A stretch of 64,000 nucleotides of DNA, taken from Protostelium mycophagum. Lineage: Eukaryota > Evosea > Variosea > Protosteliida > Protosteliaceae. The position numbers and the translations under genes were made by a program. The notes beneath the pieces were generated by a model that saw nothing but the letters and a program-made list of their open reading frames with translations, was not told the DNA's origin and ran no database searches. Every line of letters begins with the position of its first letter. The first letter of the stretch is position 1. The stretch is from contig KV920997.1 in NCBI GenBank assembly GCA_002081555.1, positions 8,103 to 72,102 on the forward strand, written 5' to 3'. Below, one piece after another: positions 25,401-38,300 of the stretch.

Positions 25401-25623
25401 TGATTAGAAGAAGAATATGATTATGACATGTACCTGAGGGTGCTCTGGTGTCGTACGACATCAATATATCAGACATGGCCTTGATACATTCCAGATACTG
25501 CACAAATGCCTCCTAACAGGGATCAATCAACATCTCACGAAGATAACCAACTTGTGTCTGCCCGTCATAGTCTAATGTCAAAGCACTGCTAATCTTTGGT
25601 GTGAGCACTTGCATTAGATCCAT
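22488..25623 (-). CDS. MIT and VPS9 domain protein (VPS9D1-like Rab5-family GEF)
   Basis: A likely guanine-nucleotide exchange factor for Rab5-type GTPases on endosomes. The N terminus from 25623 is MIT-like (ISSALTLDYDGQTQ joined to EAFVQYLECIKAMSDIL). A long helical, Gln-rich coiled coil follows (QNLQLAREQHENYVIAKQKY, LLEQQQAEANALSEKL). The VPS9 domain includes FVETLLLDFFTDYN-type helices, then the hallmark GADDLLPLICYVMVRANVPF with LYSEF at about 22940-23110. The order MIT, coiled coil, VPS9 matches human VPS9D1. The C terminus reads LVEEYEEVHKDIQSVSNPPV with a stop at 22488. An extension through a 7-nt exon to further sequence near 22220 is possible but unlikely. Exon edges in 23440-24600 are approximate. 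Confidence 0.72.
23567..23582. promoter_or_regulatory. Full palindrome of the common intronic word
   Basis: TCTACAACGTTGTAGA is a perfect 16-bp palindrome inside a VPS9-gene intron. Near-complete versions lie at 36047-36062 and 60407-60420. Elsewhere the word appears as one half, GTTGTAGAT or ATCTACAAC. Function is unknown; it is listed because it shows the two orientations are halves of one palindrome. Confidence 0.5.
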
Positions 25624-25844
25624 CTCTGCGTGTGACTGCTTCCGTAAAAGTAAAAATGAGTAGAAATTCCACGTTCGTTTTGGACGTAAAAGGAATTTGT
25701 GACAAAAAAGCACTCTTCAAAGGAATGAACACAAACAACTCATGCATTTACTTCTTTGAAATATGTCCAAACCACACCCGAAGATCTCATCGGCTTGATG
25801 TCCATGTTGTCATTATGGAGCACTTGGAGGATGAGGAATCGCAT

Positions 25845-26676
25845 TTATTCTGTTGTTTTTTCTGTGTTCATGAACATCTCATGAGGTAGATGTAGACCAG
25901 CGACACCCCCCACAACAGAGAGCCAACTGGCAATCTTGTTCTTGTCTGTGCCTGTCGACATTTCGTCAAAGTCTCGTAGCAACGCCGACGTGTTGCAGGG
26001 GTGTACAAAATAGAATGGTGTTCCCAGAATGGGGTGGTCCTGATGACGTCAGACGTCGTTGAAATTTCGATCGAAGAATTACGTTCTGGGTGATGAGGCT
26101 GCTGTTGGCCTCACCTCTATGAGATAATTCCAAGAAATTCCACAATTCTTCAGGTCTCAAGATTCGGCCATCTACAATCATTAAAGATAAGAACAATATT
26201 GCAACAAAAATACAAAAAACCCAGAAAATAATTAAAATTAAAATAAAAGCAGAAAAACAAACAAAATATTTTAAAATACCTGAAAATGAGGCGTTGAAAT
26301 AAAGAACAGGAGTTTGATAAGTGACGCTGTACAGAATGTGATGTTCCAGTGTGATCATTTCCATCTGCAATGTTGAAAGTGTGGTAGAATCTTCTGTTGG
26401 CTCTGGGCAGATCATTAGGTCCTCTTCCTCCATATGTTCTCTCTCTTCTGCGACCATATTCTTCATCTGTTTCATGATCTTTTTGTCCCTCTTCAAATAC
26501 CCAGAATTTTTTAGATCTGTTGTCCTGACCCGTTAACACTTTTGATGCAGCCAGAAAACTATCATCTCACCTGCATTCTTTGAAACCTCTATATATGACC
26601 AAGAATGGCCCTCGCATCTCGTTGTCATTGAGATGAAGCCTAAAGCTTCCTCTCTAAATTCTTTCCAGACCATCAT
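25845..26676 (-). CDS. ATG10: Autophagy E2-like enzyme ATG10
   Basis: E2-like enzyme that transfers ATG12 to a lysine of ATG5. It starts MMVWKEFREEALGF at 26676. The core is MITLEHHILYSVTYQTPVLY, then FNASFSG joined to DGRILRPEELWNFLELSHR. It continues DHPILGTPFYFVHPCNTS, where the Cys of the HPC motif is the thioester-forming residue, and ends ASWLSVVGGVAGLHLPHE, close to the ITSWLSIVG segment of animal ATG10. Four short introns are seen; the one before DGRIL ends gattgtag, and another is full of palindromes. The stop is at 25845. The gene lies head to head with ATG5, the substrate of its product. Confidence 0.93.
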
Positions 26677-26836
26677 TGCAAATAATAATCGATGAAACAC
26701 TAAATCGTAAGGATGTGCTTTGTTGAAGGGCTGTCGTTGCAGCCACGAGTGTGAATGTCCTTCGCCAAAGAAAGCGAAAAAATCGAAAAATCAACACAAA
26801 ATATTTTCGTTACATCATAAATAATATACTCGCTCC
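26677..26836. promoter_or_regulatory. Shared ATG10/ATG5 divergent promoter region
   Basis: Only 160 bp separate the two start codons, so both transcription starts must lie here unless they overlap the neighbour. It is AT-rich, especially toward ATG5 (26810-26832). No clear TATA box or TF site can be named. Co-regulation of the conjugating enzyme and its target is inferred from the arrangement alone. Confidence 0.6.
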
Positions 26837-28333
<1,497 letters not shown>

Positions 28334-28459
28334 AAATTTCACCACTTTTCAATTAGAATTTAAAATTTAATATATCTTTCCATCATGTTCACGTGATATT
28401 AATAATTATGTTTTTTTAATTGAAGATGACAGACTTGAATATTCTTCATTGTATTATTT

Positions 28460-31400
28460 TCATTGTAATATTTCATTGAAGGTCCTCTGAAGGATATCTC
28501 TATACCCATCTACGAAATGATCTCTGATGAGGATGAATACACATAGAAGAGATGAACCAAAGATAATACAGAAGAAAAGTCGTACGTAGTGATGCATAAT
28601 CAGAAATGTAACATGTTTTGTGATTGTGATCTGTGACGATGACAAAGTTGTCTCATCTTTGTCTGCACTGTCATGTTCAGTAAACCATTTTTTCAACAAT
28701 AGAAAGGTTTGTAAATTCTCCTTTATAGATTCGCTCTGATCAGTCCCGTATAGTTCCTCCCAGCATCTGAGATGTATTGCACCGCGTTCTCCATTGTCCT
28801 TCCCACACCGTGCACGATATGCGGCCATTTAGAGGGGAAGGTCTTACTCAGTACGATCTGGTAGGACTCCAGGGGGCTCATCATGACCACTCTGCCGACA
28901 AGATGACCGCCACTTCTTATCTTGGCTTCGTTTTGAATGGAAACCTGTATCTTCTATTCAGAAAATATTTGGGGATATTTATATTTGAAATTTTTTTGAA
29001 TTTTCTTCCGTTTTTCTAAAATTTATCGCTGAAGATAAAAAATTTTTTGAATTTTTAAGATGATGAGATCGCACCTGCTTGAACGCGTCGAACGCCATGC
29101 GAAAATCCACTGACATTTCGTCCTTCCAAAATGACCCCAAATGTTCCTGGAACAATTTTGTGCGCGTGTCGCGGGCTAAATTTGGATTCATCATGCTGAG
29201 TGACAGCTCCGAAGAATAAAAGAATGACATATTATCCATATTTGAACTTCCCGCCAAAATCCATTCGTCGTCTACAATGCATATCTTGGAGTGGATGTAC
29301 ACAGGTTCAACTTGAAAACGTCACGAGAGATCATGAGCGTTGTAGATGGTCTTAAAATCTCGAAATATACCTCGATTTAGTTTCGTGTCCTCTTGTAAAA
29401 TTCCGTAAATTCCGACTCGGTCTGGTGCGGAATTTTTTATCGTGTTTAAATGTTCGATAACTATTAAATATTATCATTTATTATATATTTATATTTATAT
29501 TTAAATATATATTTGACAGATTTTCCACTACTCAGCAACATAGTGCTTAACAATACAGGCTATCTTTGTCTTGTGAATTTGAAAATAGAAAAATTGACTC
29601 ACTGTGATCTTCTGACCAATCAACTAAATTTCCCACAAATCCAGTCAATAAATCCGTCTTAATCGGTGCCACGATGACGAGTTGTAGATCGGGGTTGCTT
29701 CGCAACGCCTGACACATGAAGTGGGTGAGGGGATAGTTATGGAAGGGGTACTGGTGTTCTATGTACAAGAATTTTTTGGCCTGCTGGATCATCTGTGTGT
29801 ATTCCCGGAACAGATATTGTCTGGAAATTTCAGTGAATTCTCGGAAGAATATGGGAGGATTTACGTATCGAATACTCCTTTCCAGATTCGGAGAACGCGG
29901 ATATTTGTGTCGGGGAAATTATCCCTACTGCTCTCTACAACGACGTTTTCGTTCTCACAACCCTATCATTATTATTTACATAAATTCTTCATTTTAAATT
30001 TTTTTTTGACACTTTAAAGAATCTTCATGGAATTCTCTGGTGCGTGAAGACTTTAAAACTCACGTTTACAATGGCAGGAATCAATTTTTGCTTTCTGGTC
30101 TTGGGACCGTTCTTACTGAAAGCGTGGACCCATCTCTGCACAAAATGTAGATACAGTGTCTGTGTGACATCTCCTCGCAGCAAGAATTGTATATCATGCC
30201 ACAAAAGCCCAAGCGTCAATATGCCGCTGTCTTGTGGAATACAATGTTGGCTCGAATCATAGCGGCCGCGGCAGATGTCGAACCCCTGTACTGTCAGGTC
30301 CGTCTACAACTCGAATGTCCATTGAGATTTCTACTCACGCCAACGAATGCGGCAGCGTGTTTTGTACATTCACCATCTATGAGGAGTAACTTCTCATGAT
30401 GTGATGCTAAATATATCCCGCTGGGGCTTCCCACAATGACAATCGTCACCGTCGCATTTTTTTGTGCGTCCCAGGGGGTGGCATAGGGGGAGTTGGGGGA
30501 GGGCTGAAATCTTTAAGACGGTCTGTTCCATGAACATCATCACTCACCATGGAATCGGACATGAGCCGGAGAATTTTCACAGAAATCCCGAGACGATGAC
30601 ATCTTTTTTCGAATTGAGATATCTCAGTTTCAATTGATGTAGATCCACCTATCCCGCTGTACACAAATCTACGAAATTTCAATTTACGTACAAACGGGAA
30701 ATCAATTTTATATTTTTGATGTTGTAGATACCTCTCCAAATAGCTCAAAACTTTGTGCCGCCATACGATCATGTGTACAGACACGCCGTGCAGAGCTCTA
30801 TCTACAATGACATCCTCCAGTGTGAACCAATCATTCCCGGTGTTATTCAGCGTTGTAGTGGGTTGTTTTGACATCGTGTTTCTCCTACAGAGGCCAAAAG
30901 ACAGAGACAAATCCCAAGCCAAAATCTTTATGCTGTGTTTTGCACGCATAATCATCTAAACAAAATTTATTTTGAGAAAGATTATTCAAGAAAAAATTAT
31001 TCAATTTTTTGAGGAATTTCGAACATCAAAAGATTCTTTACAGATTAAAATTTTGACGAATAAGGATGACGTCACGCCACGTCACCTCGTAATATCTCTG
31101 GAAAGTCTTCTGGCCATCGATCATGACTTCCACTTGATTTCCGTAACTCAGCTCTCCCTTCATCTTCTTATTCGTCACCGTGACGTCATCATTTTTTGGC
31201 GCCAAATTGTAGTCGTCATAATTAAGTGGGCCTTTGTGAGATATCACGTGAGCTTGTTTTGTTATGGTGAAAGTGAATTCGTAATTTGTTCCTGGAACGG
31301 TCAGTCTACACCGTTGTCGATTGGGTGTCAGGGTAAGTAAACGTGATTCATCGGTATCCTACCGTGCAAAATAAAATAATTTGAAAAATGACTTACCATA

Positions 31401-32600
31401 TTTACTGTTGGGTCCGGTTGCCATGACGACCTTCGTGGTGACGGAGGACTCATGATCTACCAACATCTGGTGGTTGTCCTCTATATGCCCCGCTCCCTCT
31501 TCAATATTGATGTTGCCTTCTCTCAGAAACAATAAACCTTCTGGAATTCTGGCGGGATCTTCATCTATTTTCGGCTTGTTGTTCTGTAACGGTCGGAATT
31601 CGAAATTTGAATGATATTTTGGCGGGAAAATTGTGCACCTTGATGACTTGTATCAAAGGAATGAAACGGAGAGAGCCCAAGTCGTACTGCTTGAAGGGGA
31701 TTCTGTTCATGAAAAATTGAATCCTGAAATTGGTGATGGTGGAAAAGTTCAGTGACAAGGTTAAGGGAAATTAATTAGTGGGCTCTTCATAATTGAAATT
31801 TTGAATGTGATATTTTGGCGGGAGAATATTGGGATTTTGAATGTGCATTTTTGGCATTGCCCAAATGGCAATGTACAACAGAATACTTGTCTAAAATTAA
31901 GACAGCAACACTCTTAAAAAGGATATGATTGTGTGACGTATGCATTGGACCGACATCATGAGAGTTGTAACTCCCAAGGTCGTATCTGGAGATGGGTCCG
32001 CTGTCGATTTGATGTGGGCTATGATTGAATTCCACCACTGCGGAGAGATGATCTCTCAATCCCAAAGGGGAGGAAGTGTGAAGACAGTCCACTTGATTGA
32101 GAGCGAATTGATAGTTGAAATAAACGGGTGTTATGGTGTACTTTAAGTAGTATGTCACTCTCTCTCCTCTCCCAAAGACGAGTCTCTATCAACAGAATTA
32201 AGATCTTTATGATACATTTGTCGATAGTAAGACGATCTCACCCCTTTATGTCGTGATTCTAAACGTCCGCTCTGCTCATTTGGTGATGGCGATGCTGAGC
32301 TAAATAGAAAATCCAACAATATGTGGCTGCCAAGAGAGTGATAACGAGCAGGACCAACAAAGAGCTTAAGAGTGACTGGCGCACTGGTTAGATGTGTGAT
32401 CGATTCGAAACTCCTGTCTTTAGGGCTCTGTAATCCAAAAGATCCCAGGTTGAATCGTCTGTCATCGATGAGACCACAGTGCACATTGGTGATCATTACC
32501 TCGAAGGGTGTCCCTCGCTGGAGATCTCTAAATGAACGGTCTTTGTGCCTTCATTACTTGGCAGAACCACCTTTAAATTATGTACTTGGACGACGTACAT
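28460..32600 (-). CDS. Phospholipase D with N-terminal C2-like region
   Basis: Hydrolyses phospholipids to phosphatidic acid. Two HKD motifs are present: HHEKLLLIDGE at about 30360-30395 and YIHSKICIVDDEWILAGSSN at about 29240-29300, both fitting HxKxxxxD. Typical PLD blocks surround them: MIMRAKHSIKILAWDLSLSF, GRYDSSQHC, LLWHDIQFLLRG and LYIEHQYPF. Upstream exons give MYVVQVHNLKVVLPSNEGTK, KDRSFESITHL, YYLKYTITPVYFNYQF and IPFKQYDLGSLRFIPL, which look like beta-rich C2 sequence, then LFLREGNINI and YGNQVEVMIDGQKTF. The start at 32600 is the first ATG of that stretch. The C terminus is unsure. One frame stops near 28723; another, reached through an intron, continues to 28460 and has a strong TM segment (LFFCIIFGSSLLCVFILI). 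Confidence 0.8.
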
Positions 32601-32710
32601 GTGGATCTAAAGTCGTGTCTCTTTTGCCACACGGTTATATGAGATTTATCTCGATGATTCCTACTTTTTCCGATGACCTCAACACATTTCCGACAGACAT
32701 TTTTTGAGAA
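32601..32710. promoter_or_regulatory. Divergent region, PLD / BTB gene
   Basis: About 110 bp separate the inferred PLD start (minus) and the BTB-protein start (plus). The PLD start may lie further upstream, in which case the space shrinks. No named element is visible. Confidence 0.4.
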
Positions 32711-34470
32711 ATGAGAGATGGTTCAGATGAAGCAGCGAAGAGAAATTGTACACAGAAATCATTTCATGGAGCTTCTTTTGAGGATGGATTCTTGAAATAC
32801 CTTGCCGATCAGCGGTTCGCAGATTTTGTCCTCAAAGTGGGAGACTCTCAATTACACGTGCATAAGATCATCTTGGCCAGCACATCAGGATGGTTTAACG
32901 AACACTTTAAGAATCTTATACCAGATACACCACAATCTCTCGTCATAGAACATCCTTTTCAACAATTCACAAAGGTGACCACCTACGCACATTGCAATTT
33001 GATGATACATTGATTTTCATCGATTTCGGCTGATCCTTCCTTCGTTTAGATTTTGGAGTATATGTACACAGGGAAGATAGAAATGAGTGGTGAAGATGTG
33101 CTGTGGATCTTATCGTTAGCTTCATACTATGACATTCAACATTTAAAGAAAGTGGCCAGTGATCATTTGGTGATGAACACGTCCAGGGAGAATGCATTAT
33201 CCACTCTACTAAAATCGACACAGATACAAGCCCAAGAGGTGACCATTTTAAATTATTGTCGACAAAGTTTACTTGTACATCCGTACATGTTCATTCCCTC
33301 CAGCTGATGTCGACATTTTTTCGAGCCATTATATTCAGGCCGATATTGTGAACCATCTGTCGACATTTTTCAGGTCGAAGACAAATGCATCTCAGTCATC
33401 GCGAAACACTTCAGTAGAATTTTAGATGCTCAACCCGCAGCAATAGAAGAGATGGCAAGAGTGCCATCAGAGATCATCTTGCGGATCCTCTCACGAGATG
33501 ACCTCTGCGTACCACAAGAACAGTCGGTCTACCAACTGGTCTGTCATTACGTAACAGCGAATCCACAACTCGAAATTTCGCAGAAATTCCGATTGTATTC
33601 GGCGGTAAGGTACTCTTCGATGGACGAGCAACAGTTGAAAAATGCGCGGGAAAATGTCGACATTCCTGAGGGAGTGATTGATGAGAGTATGAAGAGGTCA
33701 GTTTGATGATGTCATCATATTTTCAACTTGAAACCTCAATTCAATTTTGTACAGGGGTAGAACTCGTGTAGATTTCGCAGTTTCATTAGAATACTCCTCT
33801 GATTTCGACGAAAACGGAGTTTTTCATTATATTGGTATGACGTCATATAAATTCTTCGAAATTCCGACGAAATTTCCCAGGAAGTAAGGGGGGAAAAGAC
33901 ATATGGCACAACCCCCTTGTCAAAGGCAGGGTCAGGTTGATCTCTTCAAGTGTAGAGAAAGGAAGCATTATGAGTGTGCTGGACCCAGTTTACAAAGAAT
34001 TCTGGACCATGGATGTACCGTCGTCATGGATACTTGTCAATCTGGGGAGCAATAGGTCATTGATACTGAACCATTACACCATGAGACACGGAGGTGAGAC
34101 CTCAAATTCTGTTGAGAATCTTTGGATTAAAGATTTGGGAAATTGTGGTACCACAATCGCCTGTGCAATAAAAATATTCTCCGCATGAGCTGATGTCTTA
34201 AAGGCAGTACCCGAGCGGACGCCTTGCGCAACTGGGTCCTGCAAGGGTCCAATGACGGGAAGACTTGGTCCGTCTTGAAGAGACACGTCAATGACACGAC
34301 TTTGAGCTCCGCTTGGGCCACGGCTTCGTGGAGCGTTGATAATTGCACCAGCCCATATAGATTATTCCGAATTCTGCAGAGCGGTGAGTTTTTTACAGTG
34401 TTGTAGAAGGATGATGACGTCATCAGGACATAACTCCTCTTCCAACAATTTCTTGAGCATTTCGGGGTGA
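32711..34470 (+). CDS. BTB-BACK-F5/8-type-C (discoidin) domain protein, BTBD9-like
   Basis: Probably a substrate adaptor for a cullin-3 ubiquitin ligase. The BTB domain is at residues ~30-130 (FADFVLKVGDSQLHVHKIIL, MYTGKIEMSGEDVLWILSLA). A BACK domain follows (IAKHFSRILDAQPAAIEEMA, LRILSRDDLCVPQEQSVYQL). The C-terminal half is a discoidin fold: GVFHYIG, SSWILVNLGSNRSLILNHYT, MRHGG, DALRNWVLQGSNDGKTWSVL and SPYRLFRILQSG. The last exon gives HNSSSNNFLSISG and the stop at 34470. One discoidin unit is seen; BTBD9 has two. Introns of about 40-90 nt have clear GT/AG ends and some hold TGTCGACA words (33308, 33359). The family is firm; the partner is unknown. Confidence 0.88.
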
Positions 34471-34648
34471 GATCGTTTGTTTTGTAGAAGATAATCTCTG
34501 AAATAGTGTTGTAGATTGGAGCTTTATGGGTTGTTGTACGAGAAAGAAGTGTCAGATGGATATGTATCACCTTAAATAAATACTGTATGTATTCCAAACA
34601 GCTCACTTTATTCACCATCACAAACACATCAAATAAACAGACACACAA

Positions 34649-34720
34649 TTCCCTGTAGTACAGTGGTCAGTATTGGAGTCTCCAGAGCTCTCGACCCAGG
34701 TTCAATTCCTGGCAGGGGAA
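34649..34720 (+). tRNA. tRNA-Trp (CCA), no intron
   Basis: 72 nt fold into a complete cloverleaf by hand. The acceptor TTCCCTG pairs with CAGGGGA with one G-U. The D stem is GTAC/GTAT with GG in the loop. The anticodon stem is GGAGT/GCTCT around CTCCAGA, giving anticodon CCA with T33. The T arm is CCAGG-TTCAATT-CCTGG. The B box GGTTCAATTCC is canonical and a T run follows at 34727. The U1-A72 pair is unusual for eukaryotic tRNA-Trp, which normally begins with G, so this could be a tRNA-derived repeat. Confidence 0.65.
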
Positions 34721-35380
34721 TTACCGTTTTGAATGGCAGCATAACACCTCTTCTGGCTTCTTTGTTATGCTTCGGGGAATGGTTGAGCTGATACAAAATT
34801 CCGACGTCGGAGAAAATATCATTCGCAGGTTTCAGTGACGCAAGACCGCGCGCGAATGCCAGTGGATGGAGATTTGACCTTGGTTCTGATTGTTGTCAAT
34901 GTCTCGTGAGACTGATGAGTTTTAGTGGTATATTGTAGATGTTCAAATTTACCAAGAAATATGTGGTGTAATACATATTGGGACTTGTGTGAGCCTCTGG
35001 CTCTGATAAGGACCTGCGCGGCTGTCTCGCTTTTTTTTGTTTTGCGTTTATCTCTGCTACTAACAGCTTCTGAAGGCGTCTAAAAATGATTCAGAGCAGA
35101 GATAAACGCGTTTTATATTGTATCTTTATATATTTCATTGAGATGGCGACCCAGTGATTTTGGGATGTCCAGACGGCTCGAATTTGTGCACTGACCACAG
35201 AACTTTAAAAGCAGCAAGGGAGTGATTTCTCGCAATTCTGGTATATACAGAAGCTAAATCATCTGATAGAGATACTAATGTGTTCTGTACCATATCATGA
35301 TATCTCTGTACTTGATGTTGGATCATGACACTGCCGGGTTGATCAATAAAACAACTCGAATATCACAAGAATCCCACAAT
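34721..35380. other. Intergenic region with a 15-bp hairpin
   Basis: No gene is recognised between the tRNA and the cyclase stop. GCGTTTATCTCTGCT (35044-35058) is exactly reversed at 35095-35109 with a 36-nt loop, and T-rich DNA precedes it. On the minus strand a 63-codon ATG frame (35326-35135, MIQHQVQRYHDMVQNTLVSL) lies just past the cyclase stop; it may be 3'-UTR or a small unknown gene. Confidence 0.5.
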
Positions 35381-38300
35381 TTATTCCTCTTGAGCGCTCT
35401 GCATAGAGGATCTATTGTTATTGTTCTGTGCTTCTTCTTCGGTGTCATCGTCTCCGAAGGAAGGTGACGTCATCGGTGTATAGTTTCCAGACTCAAATCC
35501 CTGCATTTTTAAATCTTTTCAACTTTCTTGTTGAAATTTGACGCGATCCCATCATTTTCGACGGAATTTCTCTGAAATTCACCTGCAAACTCCTGATAAG
35601 TGTGGGGGACATGAGGGGGGACAGTGTTCCGAAGGTCTCAGAGTCTACTGATCCAATAGACGTCGAAGACGTGATGTTTGTCGGCTGAAATCTGATGCTT
35701 GCTCCGAGATTCTTCGGCGCGTTCGTGTTGATACCATAAAGCTTTTGTTTTTCAAAGTCGTTGAGCTCCCTACTTCTGGCCTGAATAAAAGGCATCTCCT
35801 CAATTGCCTGAAAAATTCAGTGAGGTGCGTCTTGACGATGCTTTTGTGAATTTTGGCGACTTGTGGCTTTGACACAAAGACAAGTGGCATTGTTGCCGAG
35901 GTTTGTGTTCATTTTTGGAATATTGGTGATGACGTCACCTTCTGCATGTCTTGCGGGTTGTTCTGCATACTTCCTCTTTCGAATAGTATTAATGCTTCAT
36001 CATATCTCATCTTCAATCTCTTCGCCCCTTCCAGTGCCTGTCATCATCGATTACAACGTTGTAGAGAGTGAAACGTCCCTCATCTTTCATGACAGAAATT
36101 TAATATAAAAGAATGAAAAAATCATCACCTTCGCCCAGTCTTTCTCTTCCTTCCCGGTGGTCTTGTTATTGTTTGCAATACGCCCTGAAATTATTTTTAA
36201 TCTGAAAATATTCAAAATTCAAATACCTAACGCGGCCTTCCACATATCCAGTCTGGGCACAGCAAAGGGAAATAGTTGCGAGAATTTGTTGAGTAGTCCC
36301 AGGGCTTTTTCGGCTCGATTCAACATCTTAAGCTTTAGCGTTTTTGAGGTTGGATTTTTTTGCATGTGAGTCAACAGCAAAACAAATACTTCGACCAGTC
36401 CTGGATTTTCGGGTCAGTATTGATTCATTTGAATTTTATAACTTGAAAATTTTTGAGCAAATGAATAAATTCTTATTTAAAAAATCGTGGTGAATTCTGT
36501 GAACATGTTGAAATGTCGTCGAAATTGTACCTGCATAAGCACTAAAAGTGAAGAAGCAAGTGGGCTCTCTTCTCTGCAATAAAGATAACGCAGAATCGGC
36601 ATTCCTCTGGCACACCACGTGATTTCCGGTGGCAAAATTCATCAACGCTACGGTGACCATATAGTTCATCTCTGAACTAAGATCGTTGCTGAATCCTAAG
36701 ATATTTAATAAATAGACATAATATTTAATAAATAGACATAATTACAGAAAATTGAGATTTATTTATACTTGATACAAGACCGATAATTAAAATCATGAAT
36801 TCGATTTGTTTCGAAACAATTTCTGAAAAATAAAATGATTGTTTCTCCATTGTGCAGCGGAGCTGCAGACCCATTACGTCACAGTTGCACAAAAAGGGCT
36901 CTAATATTTTTTAAAAAATCAGATTTATTTTCCATAGAAAATCAAAGATATTTCTTGCGAAAACGAAATGTCGGAAAACTAAAAACGACTGCTGCTCCAC
37001 TCTGCAGCGGAGCTGCAGCCCCATTACGTCACACGCGCAGCAACGCAAATCAAGATTAAAAAGACTCACCAGATTCGAATACGGCGGAGGCTTCATTGAG
37101 GTACTGCTGGCATTTTCCAAAATCCCCGATGGTATAATAACTTCTTGCTAGAGCATTATAGGATAATATTTGTGACTGCACATCGGATCTAGATTGAGCA
37201 GAGTTCAAGGCTTCTGCAGAATGTGATATACTCTGTAAAATTCAGCAAAAATGCGGATTTTGACCAAGATATCTTTCCGTGTGAAATTTCCTCGAAATTT
37301 CTCCGAACTTTCACCTTGTACAGATCACCCTCCAAATAGTACATCGTTCCGAGGAACACGGCCGTCTCTTCCAGGGAACGAAGGTCTCCAGATGTCCGAG
37401 CCGCCTCGAGTGCATGAATGAAATAGTCCTCAGACTTCTCCCAATCTCCTCTGGATAAGGTCATCATGCCCCCGATCTGTGTCACTAACTTTCTGTTGTT
37501 GATGTGCCCTGATGCCTGGAAAGTTCAATGAAAATTCGAAGAAAATTGCAAGAAGATTCTGTGATTTTTCGATTTTTCAAATGAAAATGCGTTGATTTTT
37601 CGAAGTCTTCGTTGTAGATTGTCGACAACATACTTGTACGGCTTTTTGGAACAGAGCATCTGCCTTTGTGTAGTCCGATACCACAGCATAAGTGAGTGAG
37701 CACATAGCCATGGCTTCACTGTGGAGTCCGGTATCTAATTCTTCGGACAGCTCGAGGGCGACAGTCGAACAGAAATGTGCCACATCGCGGTTACAAGCGA
37801 AGTAATTGACTTTGACCAGGCCCAATAAAATGAGCACCGCCTCCCTGGGAACGAATGTCAGTGAAATGTCACTTTTTCGTCTTGAATGTCAGGAGATGTC
37901 ATGTCAACCGAAATTGCCGTCTCGATGATTCGGGGATCTACAACGAGATATCTCACCTCTTTCGTGATGGTATCTCGGCGGGAGATACGTAAGCCCCGTT
38001 CCTAGCAAGTGGCAGGTTGTTTGCCTTCTTAATTGGTTTTATTTTAGAGCCCTGCATGGGTATCGTTATTCCCAGTACTTCAATCGCTGTAAATATTGAG
38101 CATTATTTTCAAAGGAGATGGTGTGAACTCCTAGTAGTAAGCAGAATCCATTGTTGTGAATATCTTCAGAGCATTCTATACTGTTTTTGTTGATTAAGGC
38201 AAAGCCTCAACTCTCTAGCATTTGGCTCGACGATTCATTATCTTCGGCCGCGAATCAACGTGACTCTCGGTTGGAAGAGATTGCCGAGTGATTCACAAGC

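Noticed and set aside
26150-26539. Minus-strand 129-codon frame rich in Phe, reading YGRRRERTYGGRGPN
   Set aside because: It overlaps ATG10 in a wrong phase; the adjacent frame contains the conserved LEHHILYSVTYQTPVLYF segment.
31940-32146. Plus-strand 68-codon ORF
   Set aside because: Lies opposite an exon-like minus frame (YYLKYTITPVYFNYQF) that splices into the PLD gene; no family resemblance on the plus strand.
36835-37059. Plus-strand ORF spanning two similar Cys-Ser-Gly-Ala segments
   Set aside because: The similarity comes from the 31-bp direct repeats in a cyclase intron, not from a protein repeat.
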